From Sipunculus nudus (taxonomy: Eukaryota > Annelida > Sipuncula > Golfingiida > Sipunculidae), in contig CM049308.1 of assembly GCA_026874595.1 (NCBI GenBank), forward strand, positions 75,005,124 through 75,069,123: a stretch of DNA of 64,000 bases, given 5' to 3'. This document shows positions 11,420 to 23,527 of this stretch, piece by piece. The notes under the pieces were generated by a model. It saw only the letters and a list, made by a program, of their open reading frames with translations, had not been told where the DNA came from and searched no databases. Position 1 is the first letter of the stretch; the number at the start of each line of letters is the position of its first letter. The translations under genes were made by a program, and so were the position numbers.

Positions 11420-12390
11420 CTTAAAAGAGCGTAATACAGTACCCGTCGGTCCCTATGGATAAGGAGATACGTTCCTGATAGTACATGTATATAATTTACG
11501 ATTCTATACGGACCACATGTGAACAAACCTTTACATGCAGTCGAGGCTGTATAAAACTTTGCTTCTCTGATTGCGATGGGATGTTTTGAATTAAAACGAC
11601 ATGGCCTCTAGTGATAAATCTGTGGGAAACATTCCAAATGACTGGAGAAATAATTGGGGAATCCATTATCCTGATAAAGTATGTCTGAGCAGTTCATGGG
11701 AAAACAGTCTATATGTCAAGATTACAACATTGAATACCTATGTTGTTCTAAATAACAAGACTGTTTTCTGTGTGATTTCTGGACTTTAAATTATGTTTTC
11801 CTATCTGGATATTGGGAAAACCTCCACAATACTGGAATTACTGTCAGCATTTCAAAATGCATGGTTCGAATTTATATACCATGAGCATGATTTCTTATAT
11901 ATCATGATTATCAGCTTCAGTGTATTGTGAGCCAACCATATGTGTGAGATATCAGGACCGTTTTCGTAACCGGGAAAATAAAAATATTTGTTGATGCAAT
12001 ACTGTTGATTGGATTTTTCTGACCGTAACATATGAATCAGAATAGCAGGATTAATGATGGAATTTTAACACCAACTTAATTTCTTCTTGTAATGTGTAAA
12101 TCGCAATGACATAATGATTCGTCCTGCTGTGCTTCACACGTGTAACACTAAACTTTAGTAGTTATTAGTTATAGTTTAAATGAAATAATGATTACAATTA
12201 AAATACAGATCTATACGTTTGTATTAAATATAAATCCATTTTTTTTTCAAGAAGAATCGACTATCTTTTCAGAATTCAGCTTTTACGAATTTTTTTTCTC
12301 TATTTTTGAAACCTTAAAAGATGCCGTCTTCTGTTAACAGTTCACAAATAGTAACCCCTGGACCTGGAATCTTCTAATGCCCTTCTCACA
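11420..12390. other. Intergenic, nothing recognised
   Basis: AT-rich DNA without convincing exons. A 62-codon frame at 11601-11789 has no recognisable motif or splice context. Confidence 0.4.
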
Positions 12391-12394
12391 CTGG

Positions 12395-12625
12395 CGTGAA
12401 ATGACGCGCGCCTACTGGCGCTAACTTCAACGCCTGTTATCTAACAGTTAGGGCCGTTTTTTACGCCATGCAAAGTAGTGATGGCGTTGGTTAGGGATGA
12501 CTGGCGTTAATTTACTTGAGTCAACGTGGATCAAAGCCAAAATTTGCGCCAGTCATCGCATAATATGGCGTTGATCCACGTTGACTCGCGTTGTTTTTTA
12601 ACGCCAACCAACGCCTGTTAACGCA
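12395..12625. repeat. GGCGTT-rich hairpin element (MITE-like)
   Basis: Nested inverted repeats: GGCGTTGGTT (12483-12492) pairs with AACCAACGCC (12606-12615); GATGACTGGCG (12496-12506) pairs with CGCCAGTCATC (12548-12558); AGTCAACGTGGATCAA (12519-12534) pairs perfectly with its complement at 12571-12586. The GC content is well above the surroundings and ACGCC/GGCGT recurs throughout. The RNA or single strand would fold strongly. No coding frame and no clear target duplication are seen. Confidence 0.7.
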
Positions 12626-12639
12626 TACCATAAGATGAC

Positions 12640-13640
12640 AAGCTATGACTAGCGTTTAAGCACCCCAGAAATTATGCAAAATACACACAAATTGCCTGAT
12701 TCCTCAGGAAGGGCTGGATGGATTGTCATCAAATTTTGTGTGCTTATGGGTCTTGATGAACTTAAGCTAATATGCATGAAAAATGATGCCACCTACATTA
12801 TCTTAATTAGTTGTCTGTGCAAGGATATTGTAAACATGTCAGTCGGCTGAGCGTCATGACCCATGGGTCACTTGTTTATCAGCTAATAGAATCTGGCCTT
12901 TAGCTCCATAATATATTAATGATCATTTCTTGTTCCGTATGGTATCACCATGAGAACGAATATGCCTGTAAAAGTACTGTTTGTAGACCTGGATTGAAAG
13001 AAACAGAATCATCACAACAGCTTTACATATTTCATTATTTTGATAAAATTATAACCGTATTTGTCTTTTATTATAGATAATGCCCGGAGTACTGTTGAAA
13101 CTGTCTTACTCATTCAAATCTCAATCATTTGCTCAGTGGTATTTTTTATACAAACATACTGTACGACCGCAAACGGCTTTTGTAACTTTAGAATAAAGTT
13201 CTTGTTTTCCTCAATAATACACAGGTAGAAAGAAAATGTATTGTTAGTACATACGTCAGTCTTATTTCGCATATTTTGCTTATAGGCGTTAGTTATTATA
13301 AGGTGCTTACCAAGATATGGCGAACTGTAATTACTGTTGTGCTGTTTAGACCTAAACAAACCAACACACTATTGTCCTCTCCTATCCTTTAGAATACCAA
13401 CGCTTAAGCACATAGCCGGTTATTGAATAAAACTTTTTTTAACAACCTATATTTTTTCTATTCACTTTGGCCCAGACGGTGATAGGCCTACGAGACACCT
13501 TTGATGTACATATTATGCTATATATTGAAAAACAGTACATACTATTTATCGTAGGAAATAATGTTTAATTATATTCATATGTATGTTTGCGGAGTGTGTA
13601 TCATGTTGTAAATTAAACAGGTAACTACGTGCTTACAGAT
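12640..13640. other. Intergenic with a dispersed-repeat tail
   Basis: From about 12690 to 12875 the sequence resembles the dispersed repeat family, ending CTGAGCGTCATGACCCATGG (compare about 52738). The rest, to 13640, shows nothing recognisable. Confidence 0.4.
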
Positions 13641-13756
13641 CAGTTGTAAGTGACCGACTGAAAGTGAAGTCGGCGCTCGAGCCAGTTACAGGTATCCAGA
13701 AAATCCGGCCCGCACTGCATGGCTCTCTCAGAAACGACAAAGTTTGACAGATGGAG

Positions 13757-13936
13757 TCGGTTTTGGTTGATCCAATATATTTAAGGCGAAAACAGAAGAT
13801 ACTGATAAAGTTGAAGATCGTAGTGAGAGAGGTGGAGGAAACCGGAGAACCCGGAGAGAACCAACTCTCATGGAACACCTGGGACCAAAGTCGTCAGCGG
13901 AGAGGGCCCAGCGTTTTACCACTCGGCTGTCCCGTT
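13757..13936 (+). CDS. Possible cytoplasmic-tail exon of the lectin gene
   Basis: One frame stays open from just after a TGA near 13767 to a good donor (GTAAGT at 13937). It encodes a very polar stretch with AKTEDTDKVEDRSE, GNRRTRRE and AERAQRFTTRLSR. Its composition would suit a cytosolic tail downstream of the membrane segment at 11.3 kb. No acceptor is clear and I recognise no domain, so this may be chance. Confidence 0.22.
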
Positions 13937-14520
13937 GTAAGTGGTTTTAACAAAATATATGCATGAGTTTGCCATTAATACCTCTAAAGCCTCAGAACCA
14001 TATAAACATGAGAAGTTAGGTCTTTCCCACAATCCAAACATATAAAGGTTTCGCTGGCTTATTTTGGAAAATAGAGCAAATAGCATTCAGATTAGGTAGT
14101 TAAACTATTTGCTTGAAAAACAGAGGGTCCAGGGCACACGTTTTTTTATTTGGCCAGATCCAAACCCCTTCTGATGATAGAACGAAGCACAAATTATGTT
14201 AATTTATGTTACTGATCTTGGGGTACAATTACAATGGCCGCTGTTCCATATGGATTATCACGTTTAATCTTTACTTACGAGTAACATACATAGATACATG
14301 TCAATATTGTACGCCTGTCATGTAGGATTATATATACAAGCAACGTCCTAGTGTAAACATATATGTGCTATAAAACCGATTATTATATTTAACGACTCAT
14401 TCCGAGTTATACATACCTTGATTTACACCGAAATTAACATCTTGGACATTTTCACAATAACAACATATATGATAAATTTCAATAACATCCTTAATTGATA
14501 CCGTCTCCAGGTATCGTTCG

Positions 14521-14790
14521 AACATACACACACGCACACACACACACTATTGAGTCACGGTGGAAAAAATAACCTTCGCTTCGCGCAGGTAAATAATAGC
14601 GTGGAGATACAATAATTTTGTTTCTTTATGATAATAGTAATAAAACTGATAGTTATAATAAAACGTGATAATGATAAAATGTTGATTATGATAAATGATA
14701 ATGATAATGCTAATAATAGTAATGTTAATAATGACAAAATATATAATAAAGATAACAATGGTGATAATAAATAATAAAAACAATAATGTG
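14521..14790. repeat. (CA)n and ATAATG-rich simple sequence
   Basis: ACACACACGCACACACACAC at about 14525-14548, then a 150-bp stretch of degenerate GATAAT/AATAATG simple repeat (about 14628-14790). Confidence 0.8.
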
Positions 14791-14904
14791 TATAACGCCA
14801 ATTATAATGCAATAGAATATACCCATATCAGTACCTGCATCCACACTTTTCTTAAATTATGAGTAAGCACTGACATGGCGTGCGCGTTTGAAATGCACTG
14901 ACAC

Positions 14905-15075
14905 AAATGTGGCGAGGGGTGAGATGTTCCGCGTCCAAAATCGTCCCAACGATTAACGCGCAACATTATTCACTTGTGCCAAAATTGCCGATATGGGCAG
15001 TGGTGAGATGTTCCCGGTCTAATTCGTCCCCGCGGTGAACCCACAACAACATTCATTTGTGTTGACCTAGCGGAC
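14905..15075. repeat. Diverged approx. 87-bp tandem pair
   Basis: Two diverged copies, each with GGTGAGATGTTCC, a TCGTCCC segment, CAACATTATTCA/CAACATTCATT and TTGTG. They fall at the start of a long antisense open frame (14970-15500) for which I see no protein signature. Confidence 0.55.
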
Positions 15076-15931
15076 TGCTTAGAAAAGGCCGACGCGTAGT
15101 GAATGTTTGGCAGCCTATGTAAGGTTTGATTTGATTGGTTAGCGATTAGAGAATCCGGACGACGCGGGCGCACTATGTGAGAATGGCCATGGCACACCGC
15201 AGGTATTAAACCCATAATATTTTTATCGATTTTGAGGCCATTTCTTGACCAAACGCCTAAAAAATATAAACTCGTTCTTCCCCGGACAAAGATGCACCCT
15301 CCCACGAAGTTTGGCGACCGTGCGATCCCTAGCGTGCGAATGAATCCGGACAGACAAACAGATTCCCGTGAATTATAGTATGATGATGATGATGCCGTTG
15401 ACTCCAATCCAAATGCTGCTGTATTGTTTTCTAAAAGTATAGCTATTACATGGGCCAAGAAATGTGATAAAAAATGGTTCTGTTGCCTCGAGATGACCAC
15501 AAGTAAGAGGCTATTCTGGGTAGCACATATCCGTCTCGCACCATGCTATGTTGCACGTATTCTCATATATCTAATACACTCTCTTCGACTCTAGGCCACA
15601 CGAAGCTGATAAAATAAAAAACTCCGTTAATCTTGATCAAATTCTGCTGATAATAAATAAAAAATTTACACACCTATTTCCGGAGAGTCAGCATACAAAC
15701 ACCGTTTTGACACTCTCACATATTTTTGTGAAAATGTGTCATGTAAGAATTTGCATTTGGAGGAAAGATGAGACAATAAGGATATGTTTTGTCTGTCGAA
15801 ACTGTACAGACAGAGAAAAAGAAGTCAGGACACGAGGTAATATGGTGGCACCTTTGATGTAAGAAGTTAATATGAAGTTGAATTGCATCTATATTGCAAC
15901 ATGTTCAACGTGTAATACTTAAAAACCTGAC

Positions 15932-16120
15932 CTTGCTCTTTTTCGCAAATGTAAGGTAGTTTCTGGTCACATGGATAATCGTTCCATTTCCCATGAACAT
16001 ATTTATCTGATGTTGTTATATAAGCTTGCATGCAGTTTTCACGAGTTCCATCGTTTGTTTTTTCGAGAGACCAGTTGCACCATATTTCGTAATTTCGATC
16101 CGACCACAGCCATTCACCGT
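15932..16120 (-). CDS. Inverted lectin: second-half exon
   Basis: Minus-strand acceptor TTCTATACAG (ends at 16121), donor GTCAGG (starts at 15931), 189 nt, phase 1 to 1. Encodes DGEWLWSDRNYEIWCNW, an EKTNDG stretch where EPN is expected, RENC, GKWNDYPC and PYIC. Loss of EPN with WND kept implies altered or lost sugar binding. Confidence 0.72.
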
Positions 16121-16656
16121 CTGTATAGAAAAAGCGTAAAATGTCCAAAGTAAAAATCTGCTGAAACCTCTTTCTGGCATCTATTTCATGAAAAATGCAA
16201 AAAAGCAAATAAACCAAAATAATGACCTGCGTACTTTTCTTATACGTGCTGCAGGAACATGAAGCGATACGAATTTGTCACATTTCGGATGCATTGGTTC
16301 TTGTTGAGAAGGCGTGTAAACAGCATTGTAGCCGCGTAAGTATGTTTTGAATTTGTCGCGGGCCGCGCGCGAGGCGGACTCATGACGCGCGCGTTAATCT
16401 GTTTTGGGCTTTAATCAAGTTCTCTAAATGCATACCTGCCTGCATGAGGCTTGATAGTATAAAGATTGTATGAATTGTTTTAGGCACCAGAAATATATTT
16501 AAATAATCATACTATCTTTATACATAATCCTTTTCATTATTTTTAACGGAAGTTGCTATTTTTATGTCTGTATTATATTCATATTTGATTTTATTTACAA
16601 AATATTAAAAAAAAATAATATTTTTGTTATGGCTTGCAAATAACAAGAACCCAAAC

Positions 16657-16873
16657 CTCCGTCGATATCGTTGCCAGCGGTCCAGACTTTACCATGAAGA
16701 GGAACCTGTGATGATACTAATTGGAATATGAACCTGAATTGCTCAATGGACAAGATGTCAACTAAATGGCTGTCTAGATTTAGAATCGCTGTTGGCGGAA
16801 TGCCATTGTGCCTGATTAGTCACAAGCTTGTAACAATGGTCCCCGAAAATTGCCCATCCTTCTTCACAATACA
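16657..16873 (-). pseudogene. Inverted lectin: frameshifted first-half exon
   Basis: Acceptor TTTTCTGAG, weak donor GTTTGG. One frame reads VYCEEGWAIFGDHCYKLV, and another reads SHLVDILSIEQFRFIFQLV to VWTAGNDIDG. The frames differ by one step around 16770, most simply by loss of two bases. The helix cysteine expected in this region is Ser (NSDSKSR), a second lesion. Confidence 0.7.
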
Positions 16874-16879
16874 CTCAGA

Positions 16880-17930
16880 AAATAGCGTTAACTTTATTTT
16901 TTATCACTGAGCGTAAAATCATTGCCACATGAAAGTATATCACGTAACATACAAGGATCGAAGGCCCAAGTCTTATTATCGGCAATAATTAAATGATTAG
17001 ACACTGGGACTACTACTTTTCACTTGTTCGAAAGAATATCTCAGGAGAAATCTCAATAAAAAAGACGCAAAACTTACCTCTACTCCTGTATCTTTTATTT
17101 CTATAAAGTTAGAACGTTTGGCGAAATAGTAATATTGCTAAATTCAGTGTTCGCAAAATTTATATTTTGGAGAAAGGACAACATGTAGCCCGAAAAGCTT
17201 ATGCAATGCAATTGTTGTAACAGCATTTAAATCATGTGCCTCGGTCAAACTGTTTAGAATTGAACCGAAGCGTGAAATGTGCGCTTGGCCATTTCTTTCA
17301 TCTTTGATCTTCATGGTGGCCTATAATTAGCTGGCTTTTCATGTGAGAGTCGTGACCCACGGTGTCATGTGAAGCCCCTCTTAAACTAATGTAATAGTAT
17401 TCCCTAAATTTAAAACTTGATCTTAAACCAATTTTTAAAGAGCTGTTTATAGTTGGCCGAAAAAGGTAAACCTATGATAGCTGGTTCCTAATAGGGCTTT
17501 TACTCTTTTACTTGGTATAGCGTTCTTCAAAGCTTTTAAGTAATTGTTTCAACATGAACAATGGTTGCATTCGTATGAGTGATCATTGAAACCGGCCTCG
17601 CAAAGTGCTCTTCAGGGAGATCATTGGTGAAAAGGCATTCTCTCTCTTTTCTGTTCCGGAGCCCAAGAAATAGTTATAGTCTTCCAAAGCTAGCATCCAC
17701 TTCAGAAGAGCATGGGACTATTGGCAGTGGGTGCTTCCTAGATCCATCCTAGAAATGCTATCAAAAGAGACTAACGATATTTAATTACTTAAATTGCAGA
17801 CACTAGAAACGAAACAACGAGAGATACACCCGTTGTTTTGTCGTTTAGTTCTGGTTGATTTCAGGTTAAAAACCACCTAACGAATAATATAACGAATACA
17901 AAATGTTCAAGTTCATCCCCCGATTCGTTT
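16880..17930. other. Intergenic, nothing recognised
   Basis: AT-rich DNA. No signal-peptide exon for the inverted lectin could be identified here. A short phrase at 17330-17375 (GTGAGAGTCGTGACCC) faintly resembles dispersed-repeat tails. Confidence 0.35.
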
Positions 17931-18119
17931 TTAGCTCAGCTAACTGAAAGTAAATAAGCATGGAAAGACAAGCATGGAGCACACAGTTAATCAGACGGGT
18001 CACAAATTGTATCCGCTAGGCCTAGAATCTTTTGACATGACTCTCAGGCAGGTCATTGGTAAATCTGGATGGAAATCTGAAATTGGTGGCCTATATTCTT
18101 TGAACTTTGGGCCAAAAAC

Positions 18120-18907
18120 ATGATTTTTAGCACCCTGAAAATCAGATTGACAACAATTGTATCTGCTAGCGGTAGAATGTTCAAATGTAATATCCAGTGA
18201 TGTCTTGGGCAATCTCCATGGAAACCTGAAATTAGGTCATGGTGACCTGTATTACTGGACAAAATATTTAAGCACTCAGCAGACAGGGTACAACATTTTA
18301 CTGTTGGATGTCATGACATCCAGGGATGTCCTTAAAAATGTGCATGGTCATTTTTAGCTCAGCTGACTGCATACAGAGGCTAGATTTCGTGAGAATGGCT
18401 GGACATATTATCATGAAACCTTCTTTTTGTTGATTTTGAAGAACTTTAATTGCTACAGGTGAAATTTAATGCAGCTCTGTATTTCAAACAGTCATGCTTT
18501 GCTTTCCAAATCATGATTTTTAGCACCCTAAAAATCCGATTGGCAAAAATTGTATCTGCCAGCAGTAGAATGTTCCAATGTTATATCCAGTGATATCTTG
18601 GGCAATCTCCATGGAAACCTGAAATTATGTCATGATGACCTATATTACTGGCCAAAAATATTTAAGCACTCAGTCAGACAGGGTACAACATTTTACTGTT
18701 GGATGTCATGACATTCAGGGATGTCCTTAAAAATGTGCATGGTCATTTTTAGCTCAGCTGACTGCATACAGAGGCTAGATTTCATGGGAGTGGCTGGACA
18801 TATTATCATAAAACCTTCTTCTTGTTGATTTTGAAGAACTTTAATTGCTACAGGTGAAATTTAATGCAGCTCTGTATTTCAAACAGTCATGCTTTGCTTT
18901 CCAAATC
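18120..18907. repeat. Tandem pair of a dispersed approx. 390-bp repeat
   Basis: Copy 1 (about 18120-18512) and copy 2 (about 18513-18907) are near-identical over TTTTTAGCACCCTGAAAAT, TATCTGC, CAATCTCCATGGAAACCTGA, CAGACAGGGTACAACATTTT, TTTTTAGCTCAGCTGACTGC and CAAACAGTCATGCTTTGC. Related, more diverged sequence is at 51010-51478 and 52337-52760, with pieces near 300, 12700, 17930 and 61450. It contains no open frame of note, so it is probably a non-autonomous mobile repeat. Confidence 0.85.
18234..18248. promoter_or_regulatory. Perfect ERE-like palindrome AGGTCATGGTGACCT
   Basis: AGGTCA and TGACCT are separated by three bases, the exact layout of a consensus estrogen-response element (inverted repeat, spacer 3). 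The second tandem copy has one mismatch (about 18626-18640). Identical 15-mers occur at 51425-51439 and 52429-52443. Function is not shown by sequence alone. Confidence 0.45.
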
Positions 18908-19379
18908 TTGCCTCGTGTTCAGCTCAGCATGGTTTATCTCTTTCTGATTTCTGTCTTATCTGTTTTCATCGACCCAGATCCCTAACAATCTGAAGTGTTT
19001 ATTGCGTTTTAATGCACGTTTTGAACTTTTTCCCATGGACCTGACACTGAAAAAAAATCACAACAGAACTTTTTAAAAGTTGTAGATGCTGGGTGATTTA
19101 CCTAAACTTAATACTTTCAAGTTAGATACAATCAGTGCATAAAACCGGAAAAGCCTGGGCCGGGCCAAATACACGAATGTTCCTTGGCCAGCTGTTATAG
19201 CATGTTTCTTTACCAATCTGGTGGTATGTTTTTGTCTGTTCATGAGTTTTGTTTTGTATCAATTTCCCAGCAATTATAATTTCTCTGATACTTGAAGTAA
19301 TTATATTATGAAAAATTAAAATATATTTAGTGTACGATATATTTGAGAACACACGGCTGTCGTGCGGATAGACACTACC

Positions 19380-19570
19380 ACTTTTTTATCGCCAATGAAC
19401 TGATAATAAACAAGCCAGGCATACTGATGACGTCAGTCAATTGAAGGTGACGCGTGACCGATCATTGTGACGTCTTTGTTGTGTAACAAACACCACACGC
19501 TGCCATAGACATGGATATTGTACCATGGAGAAATGTACCGTCCAGCAGTCTCTGTAGCCACCACTCGAAA
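19380..19570 (+). repeat. Promoter-like segment, copy A (empty site)
   Basis: Matches 35184-35315 plus 35873-35915. Shared sequence: GAACTGATAATAAA, CTGATGACGT, CAATTGAAGGTGA, GACCGATCATT, GTAACAAACA-CACACGC, then CCATAGACATGGA and an ATGGAG/ATGGAGG start context. A perfect CRE palindrome TGACGTCA lies at 19428-19435. CCATAGACA at 19503-19511 is undisturbed here, whereas a MITE splits it in copy B. The short frame that follows ends after about ten codons, so this copy looks non-coding. Confidence 0.7.
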
Positions 19571-19639
19571 AAGCCCGTTTTTGGTCTTGTACAGTCGGGA
19601 ACGATACCAAGTGTGTCCTAAAGGGGTCATTTCCCATAT

Positions 19640-21290
19640 ATTTCTGAGTAAGCGATTTTTTTCTTCGTGTAGGGCGAGATCTAACAGAAACTACGCGAAC
19701 TACACAGGAACGGGGACAGTTTGTGATGGATAAAACAACTGGTGTAATGATTCTTAGCGTTTAACTGTAAGGTATCGTGTGTAACACGTGCTGCGTGAAA
19801 AGAAGACTGCTTGGGCATCTGTACAAGTGTCCTGCAATCACCAGCTTCAATAGGTTCCCGTATAATAAATTAAATATGAAGATTGCGCTGTATTGTCAAC
19901 CGGTGATATGGATATAGAAGTTTGTTTTAGATACAAGGCAATAGGGAAATATGCGTTGTTCGTTATCATACAATTTTATTGACGTGGACCTGTCATAATA
20001 TGTTATTACATATTCTATTTTGACAATACCGTGATAATACCAAAACCAATTAGATATGCTCGGCTGCCGGCTAGTTCGGACATTATAAATCACTGATGCC
20101 TGTCTTAATTTTCTAACCAATAGGCATAGTTTTATCAGTTTCACTATCCAAAACGTTTCACTTAAACAAAGCACACATTACCACATCATATGAAATAGTA
20201 GTCACGATCAATATTTCAAATTATGTCAGTCGCTGTAACTAATTTTTGTACATATAAAGTTCAGATTTCGGACAAATCCTGAAAATCTTTAGTTTTACAC
20301 TTTTGCTTCACATTTTAATCAGTTCCTTCAGTTTCATTTATATGTCTGGGTATCAAATACAAGTCCTGAAATAAAACTTTTTTTTTTATATAGGTATATC
20401 AAAGAAAATTCAGTTAGATTATACCCTTGAGATTAATTAATTGTGCAAGCACTGTAGTTACATATTGATCGTCTATAAATGATAAATTAACCTTACGGTC
20501 ATAATGCAATAATACCAGGTTAGGAGTACATCACGATCTCCCCGTCTTTTAGCAATATTAATAACATTATTTCACAAATCTCGGACTACCTAGTCTCTTT
20601 GTCAAAATTAGATGCATCATTCTCATTTTTCCACGCGATTTGTCCTTCAATCATAAGGTTATACAAGGTTATATAATGTCGTAAAATGTCATCTCCTTGA
20701 ACGTGCAAAATTTGAAATAATTTCCTCCAAGACGGGTTTGTGTAGGAACGGATAATCCTCCATCTTTGTGAGCTTCCCTCAAACCTGCCAAGGATGTTAT
20801 TTCTTTCGCCGGCTTCCTTTATAAAGTAATGAATTGATCTAGTTTTTCATGGATTTCATCTAGTTTTTCATGGATTTCATCTGATTATCCGTTAAACTGC
20901 TCTGAAATCTTGCAGTGATTTTCCCCAGTTTGCTCCGGTTTTCTCAAATAACTTATGAAATCAAATAATCGATGAAAGTCCTACAGTGAGCTGCTCGGAC
21001 ATAGCTGGCCTGGTCATCTACCGGGAGTATTTGGGATACAAACTTTGTGTTTTCCGAGGATACATCAGTCTTTTTGGTAAAATTTATCCATACTAGTGAG
21101 ATAAGAATCAATGCTACAGGAACTTCGACCATACGAGTGCAGTTTATAAATAATAGTGAAATATCAACACATTCCTTAGTGTAAAGTAAACTAAGGAAAT
21201 CATTGAGGAAAAAATAGAACCATTTCGTATCCATCAAGAATTTGATCTTCGCCTAAGATGTTTGCAAGAGATAACGTGAGTGATTAACAG
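19640..21290. other. Intergenic, nothing recognised
   Basis: No convincing exons on either strand. A small direct repeat, TCTAGTTTTTCATGGATTTCA, occurs twice at about 20838-20882. The minus-strand frame at 20953-21237 has no recognised motif; it could be a downstream exon of the Mab-21 gene but there is no evidence. Confidence 0.35.
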
Positions 21291-21299
21291 ACTATTACC

Positions 21300-22240
21300 T
21301 TACTTATATCTAATCGCTGGGTATCCTGTAAACAGAGCGCCAATGTACGACCATACCTTCTTATACATCTCTTTAAGCAAACCGCAATACAATATGGCGA
21401 CGCAGTACCACATGTAATAATATACCTTCCAATATGCGCCTGTCTGCATGAAGACATAGAGAGCAGTGTGCACATGTCCGTACCTCAACAAGAAGCATCC
21501 TTCTAAAAATAGAAGTTCTTCCACAGACAATGCGATCTTGAAATTGTTGAAACGTTGGCGGTACTCTGTAACAGTAGGCAGGCTGATATCTCTTTGTTTA
21601 TGTGGCATCTCCCGCCAGCATATGAGCAGAAGATAGTAAGCCAGAGCATGCGCTTCGTACACGATGCCTGTGTCGTCATTTGAATGGGCAATCCTGAGGG
21701 TCGTCTCCAAACTTTTGTAAGTGAATCTGCTGTAGTAAAGATTAGTGCCTATCTGCTCATGGAGCGTTGGCTCTTTCGTTTCGACAATGCTCCGTATGAT
21801 CGGCAAAGCTTCAGCATAACGTTTTTTAATAACAAGATACTGCGCATACATGATGGAAACGCTCAAGGGGCACTGCTCACAGTGTACAGCAGAGATGAAA
21901 TGCTCCTCTGCTTCTTTGAATATTTCATCCTGCCATGACCCCAAGTGTTTCGGTGTTTTGGACAAGTGGTGCAAAATGCATGCTAGATCTCCATGGAGTA
22001 TGGCTTGTACCCTACCCCTGAATTTTCCATACACGTTACTTTTTAAGAGCTTGCTGAATGTAGTATCTGATGCTACGGTGTTAACGTAGGAGATATATCT
22101 CCATTGTAAGAGTTCTAATTCCTCATTTTCACTATTGACCACTTCTTCCCGCACGATATATTGTAGGTATTCGCTTTTATTATCATTTATGGAGAAATCG
22201 GTCTTCTCGAGTGATAGAGCCGTTTCGCATAATACAGGCC
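21300..22240 (-). CDS. C-terminal TPR-like helical segment
   Basis: An open segment of about 310 residues whose useful part starts near the EKTDFSINDN stretch. Leucine/alanine/tyrosine spacing repeats at about 34 residues in several places, suggesting tetratricopeptide-like helices. In this window it follows directly from the Mab-21 lobe in the same transcript direction. The nominal first residues (MGRRRPRN) lie in the wrong frame relative to the upstream reading (IKWAAAGLEMLGLYYAKRLY), so that Met is not a real start. Confidence 0.6.
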
Positions 22241-22514
22241 AAGCATTTCGAGGCCGGCGGCGGCCCATTTGATCTTTTCTTGAGGACTGATCAAGTTATG
22301 CTCAGCCATGATCCGAAGGAATCTAAGACAGCCACTGACATTACCATACAGGGATAACTAAGTTTTTGTCGCATACTGTAAATAAAAAGCTTCCATGACT
22401 TGCAGAGGTTTTCTTCTGATAACGCTGACATCCCTTGTCCAATCCCGAATCACTATTTTTGGAACCTGTTGGATTAAATTAAGCTCAGGGATAAAATAAT
22501 GTGGTAGGTTATGG

Positions 22515-23527
22515 TTATGTAAAAAGTACAAAAAGCTTGTCAAGCAGATACAACAACATCGATCCAAGGTTATTGTACGTCCACTGAGACTGTGGTGTCT
22601 CCTCACATACCCAGAAGAAGGTAGTCTTCAGGTAGTAGCTGGCAAAATTTAAATCTCCTGTTCTCTTGTGATGTTTTACCAATGCTTTAAACACTTTGTA
22701 ACAGACTTTCTGATATTTACTAAGTGTCTGAGCTAGAACCAGTTCAGCGACTGAGAAGGAGTAGCGCCATTCGATGTTTGGAGAAGAACTCAACGGATGT
22801 GATTTACTAACAAGATGACACCCTGCTGCAAGCACTTCCGCTGCTTTGGTAACGGACGGCCAACCGAAGTTCCGTTTCCGGTTCTGCCAGTGCGCTGCAG
22901 CGAAGTCGGGCCACGCAACAGGAAAACAAGGAACGCAGTCTGAGTGTGTTTGCAATGGTGTGAGATTGAACTTCAAAGCTGGATGAGCAATATCTAAATT
23001 GGGTGGTCCTTCAAAACTAACAAGTGTCATCTCCTTCATCTTTACTTTCGCTTCTGCAGCTACAAAGACATTAACTACAGAACAATTGATGTAAAGTTTT
23101 CCGTTCTGATCTGACACGTGGTATTTCAGGGCGGAGGTACTATGATTGAGCTCCTCTCTAGTCATTTCTAAATGTAAGTAGCAGTATCCTGGTCGTAATG
23201 TCTGATGCAGCCTGCTGTCTTTAATTTTAACAGGTTTCAACTGAAACAGCGGTATACTCATCATAACGTCTAAATCGGCCTCCCCTAGATCTTCTCCGGT
23301 TACTCTGTTCATCAAGGGAGGGATATCCAAATCCTCTGCTTTACTCCCTGTTTTGATGATTCCATCGGGGATATCCTGTCCTGGATAATGGGTCAATCTG
23401 TCCAAATGTCTCCGACCTTGACGATCAAAGTCGGAGTAAGGGAAGAAGTATCGGACAGCCAGGGAAATGAAAAGAAGAGGAGTGCTCGGCAATGGATCAG
23501 TCTTAAGGAGTCCCATTCTGTTTACCT
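22515..23527 (-). CDS. Mab-21 catalytic domain exon segment
   Basis: The longest intact piece, about 330 residues from MGLLKT to YLLDKLFVLF. It holds the GS motif, the Asp-Leu-Asp pair and the third Asp, so the nucleotidyltransferase active site appears complete. It also holds the helical lobe up to the last Mab-21 helices. No cysteine-rich zinc-thumb insert of the vertebrate cGAS type is visible between GWPS and WRYSF. Confidence 0.78.

Larger units (their letters stand above)
15932..16873 (-). pseudogene. Inverted C-type lectin gene fragment
   Basis: Two exons on the minus strand rebuild one lectin domain: first half 16657-16873, second half 15932-16120. The sequence is closest in this window to domain 1 of the plus-strand lectin (shared HLVDIL, WTAGNDIDG, WSDRNYEIW, GKWND), so it is a paralogue in tail-to-tail orientation. 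The first half has lost its frame near 16770. No signal-peptide exon or downstream exon was found. Probably an unprocessed pseudogene, since introns are kept. Confidence 0.7.

Noticed and set aside
11601-11789. 62-codon plus-strand frame after the lectin
   Set aside because: No motif, ends in AT-rich DNA, no convincing acceptor or donor.
14970-15500. Long minus-strand open frame of 176 codons
   Set aside because: No domain, signal or splice context. It overlaps a diverged tandem pair, and composition suggests chance openness in a GC-richer patch.
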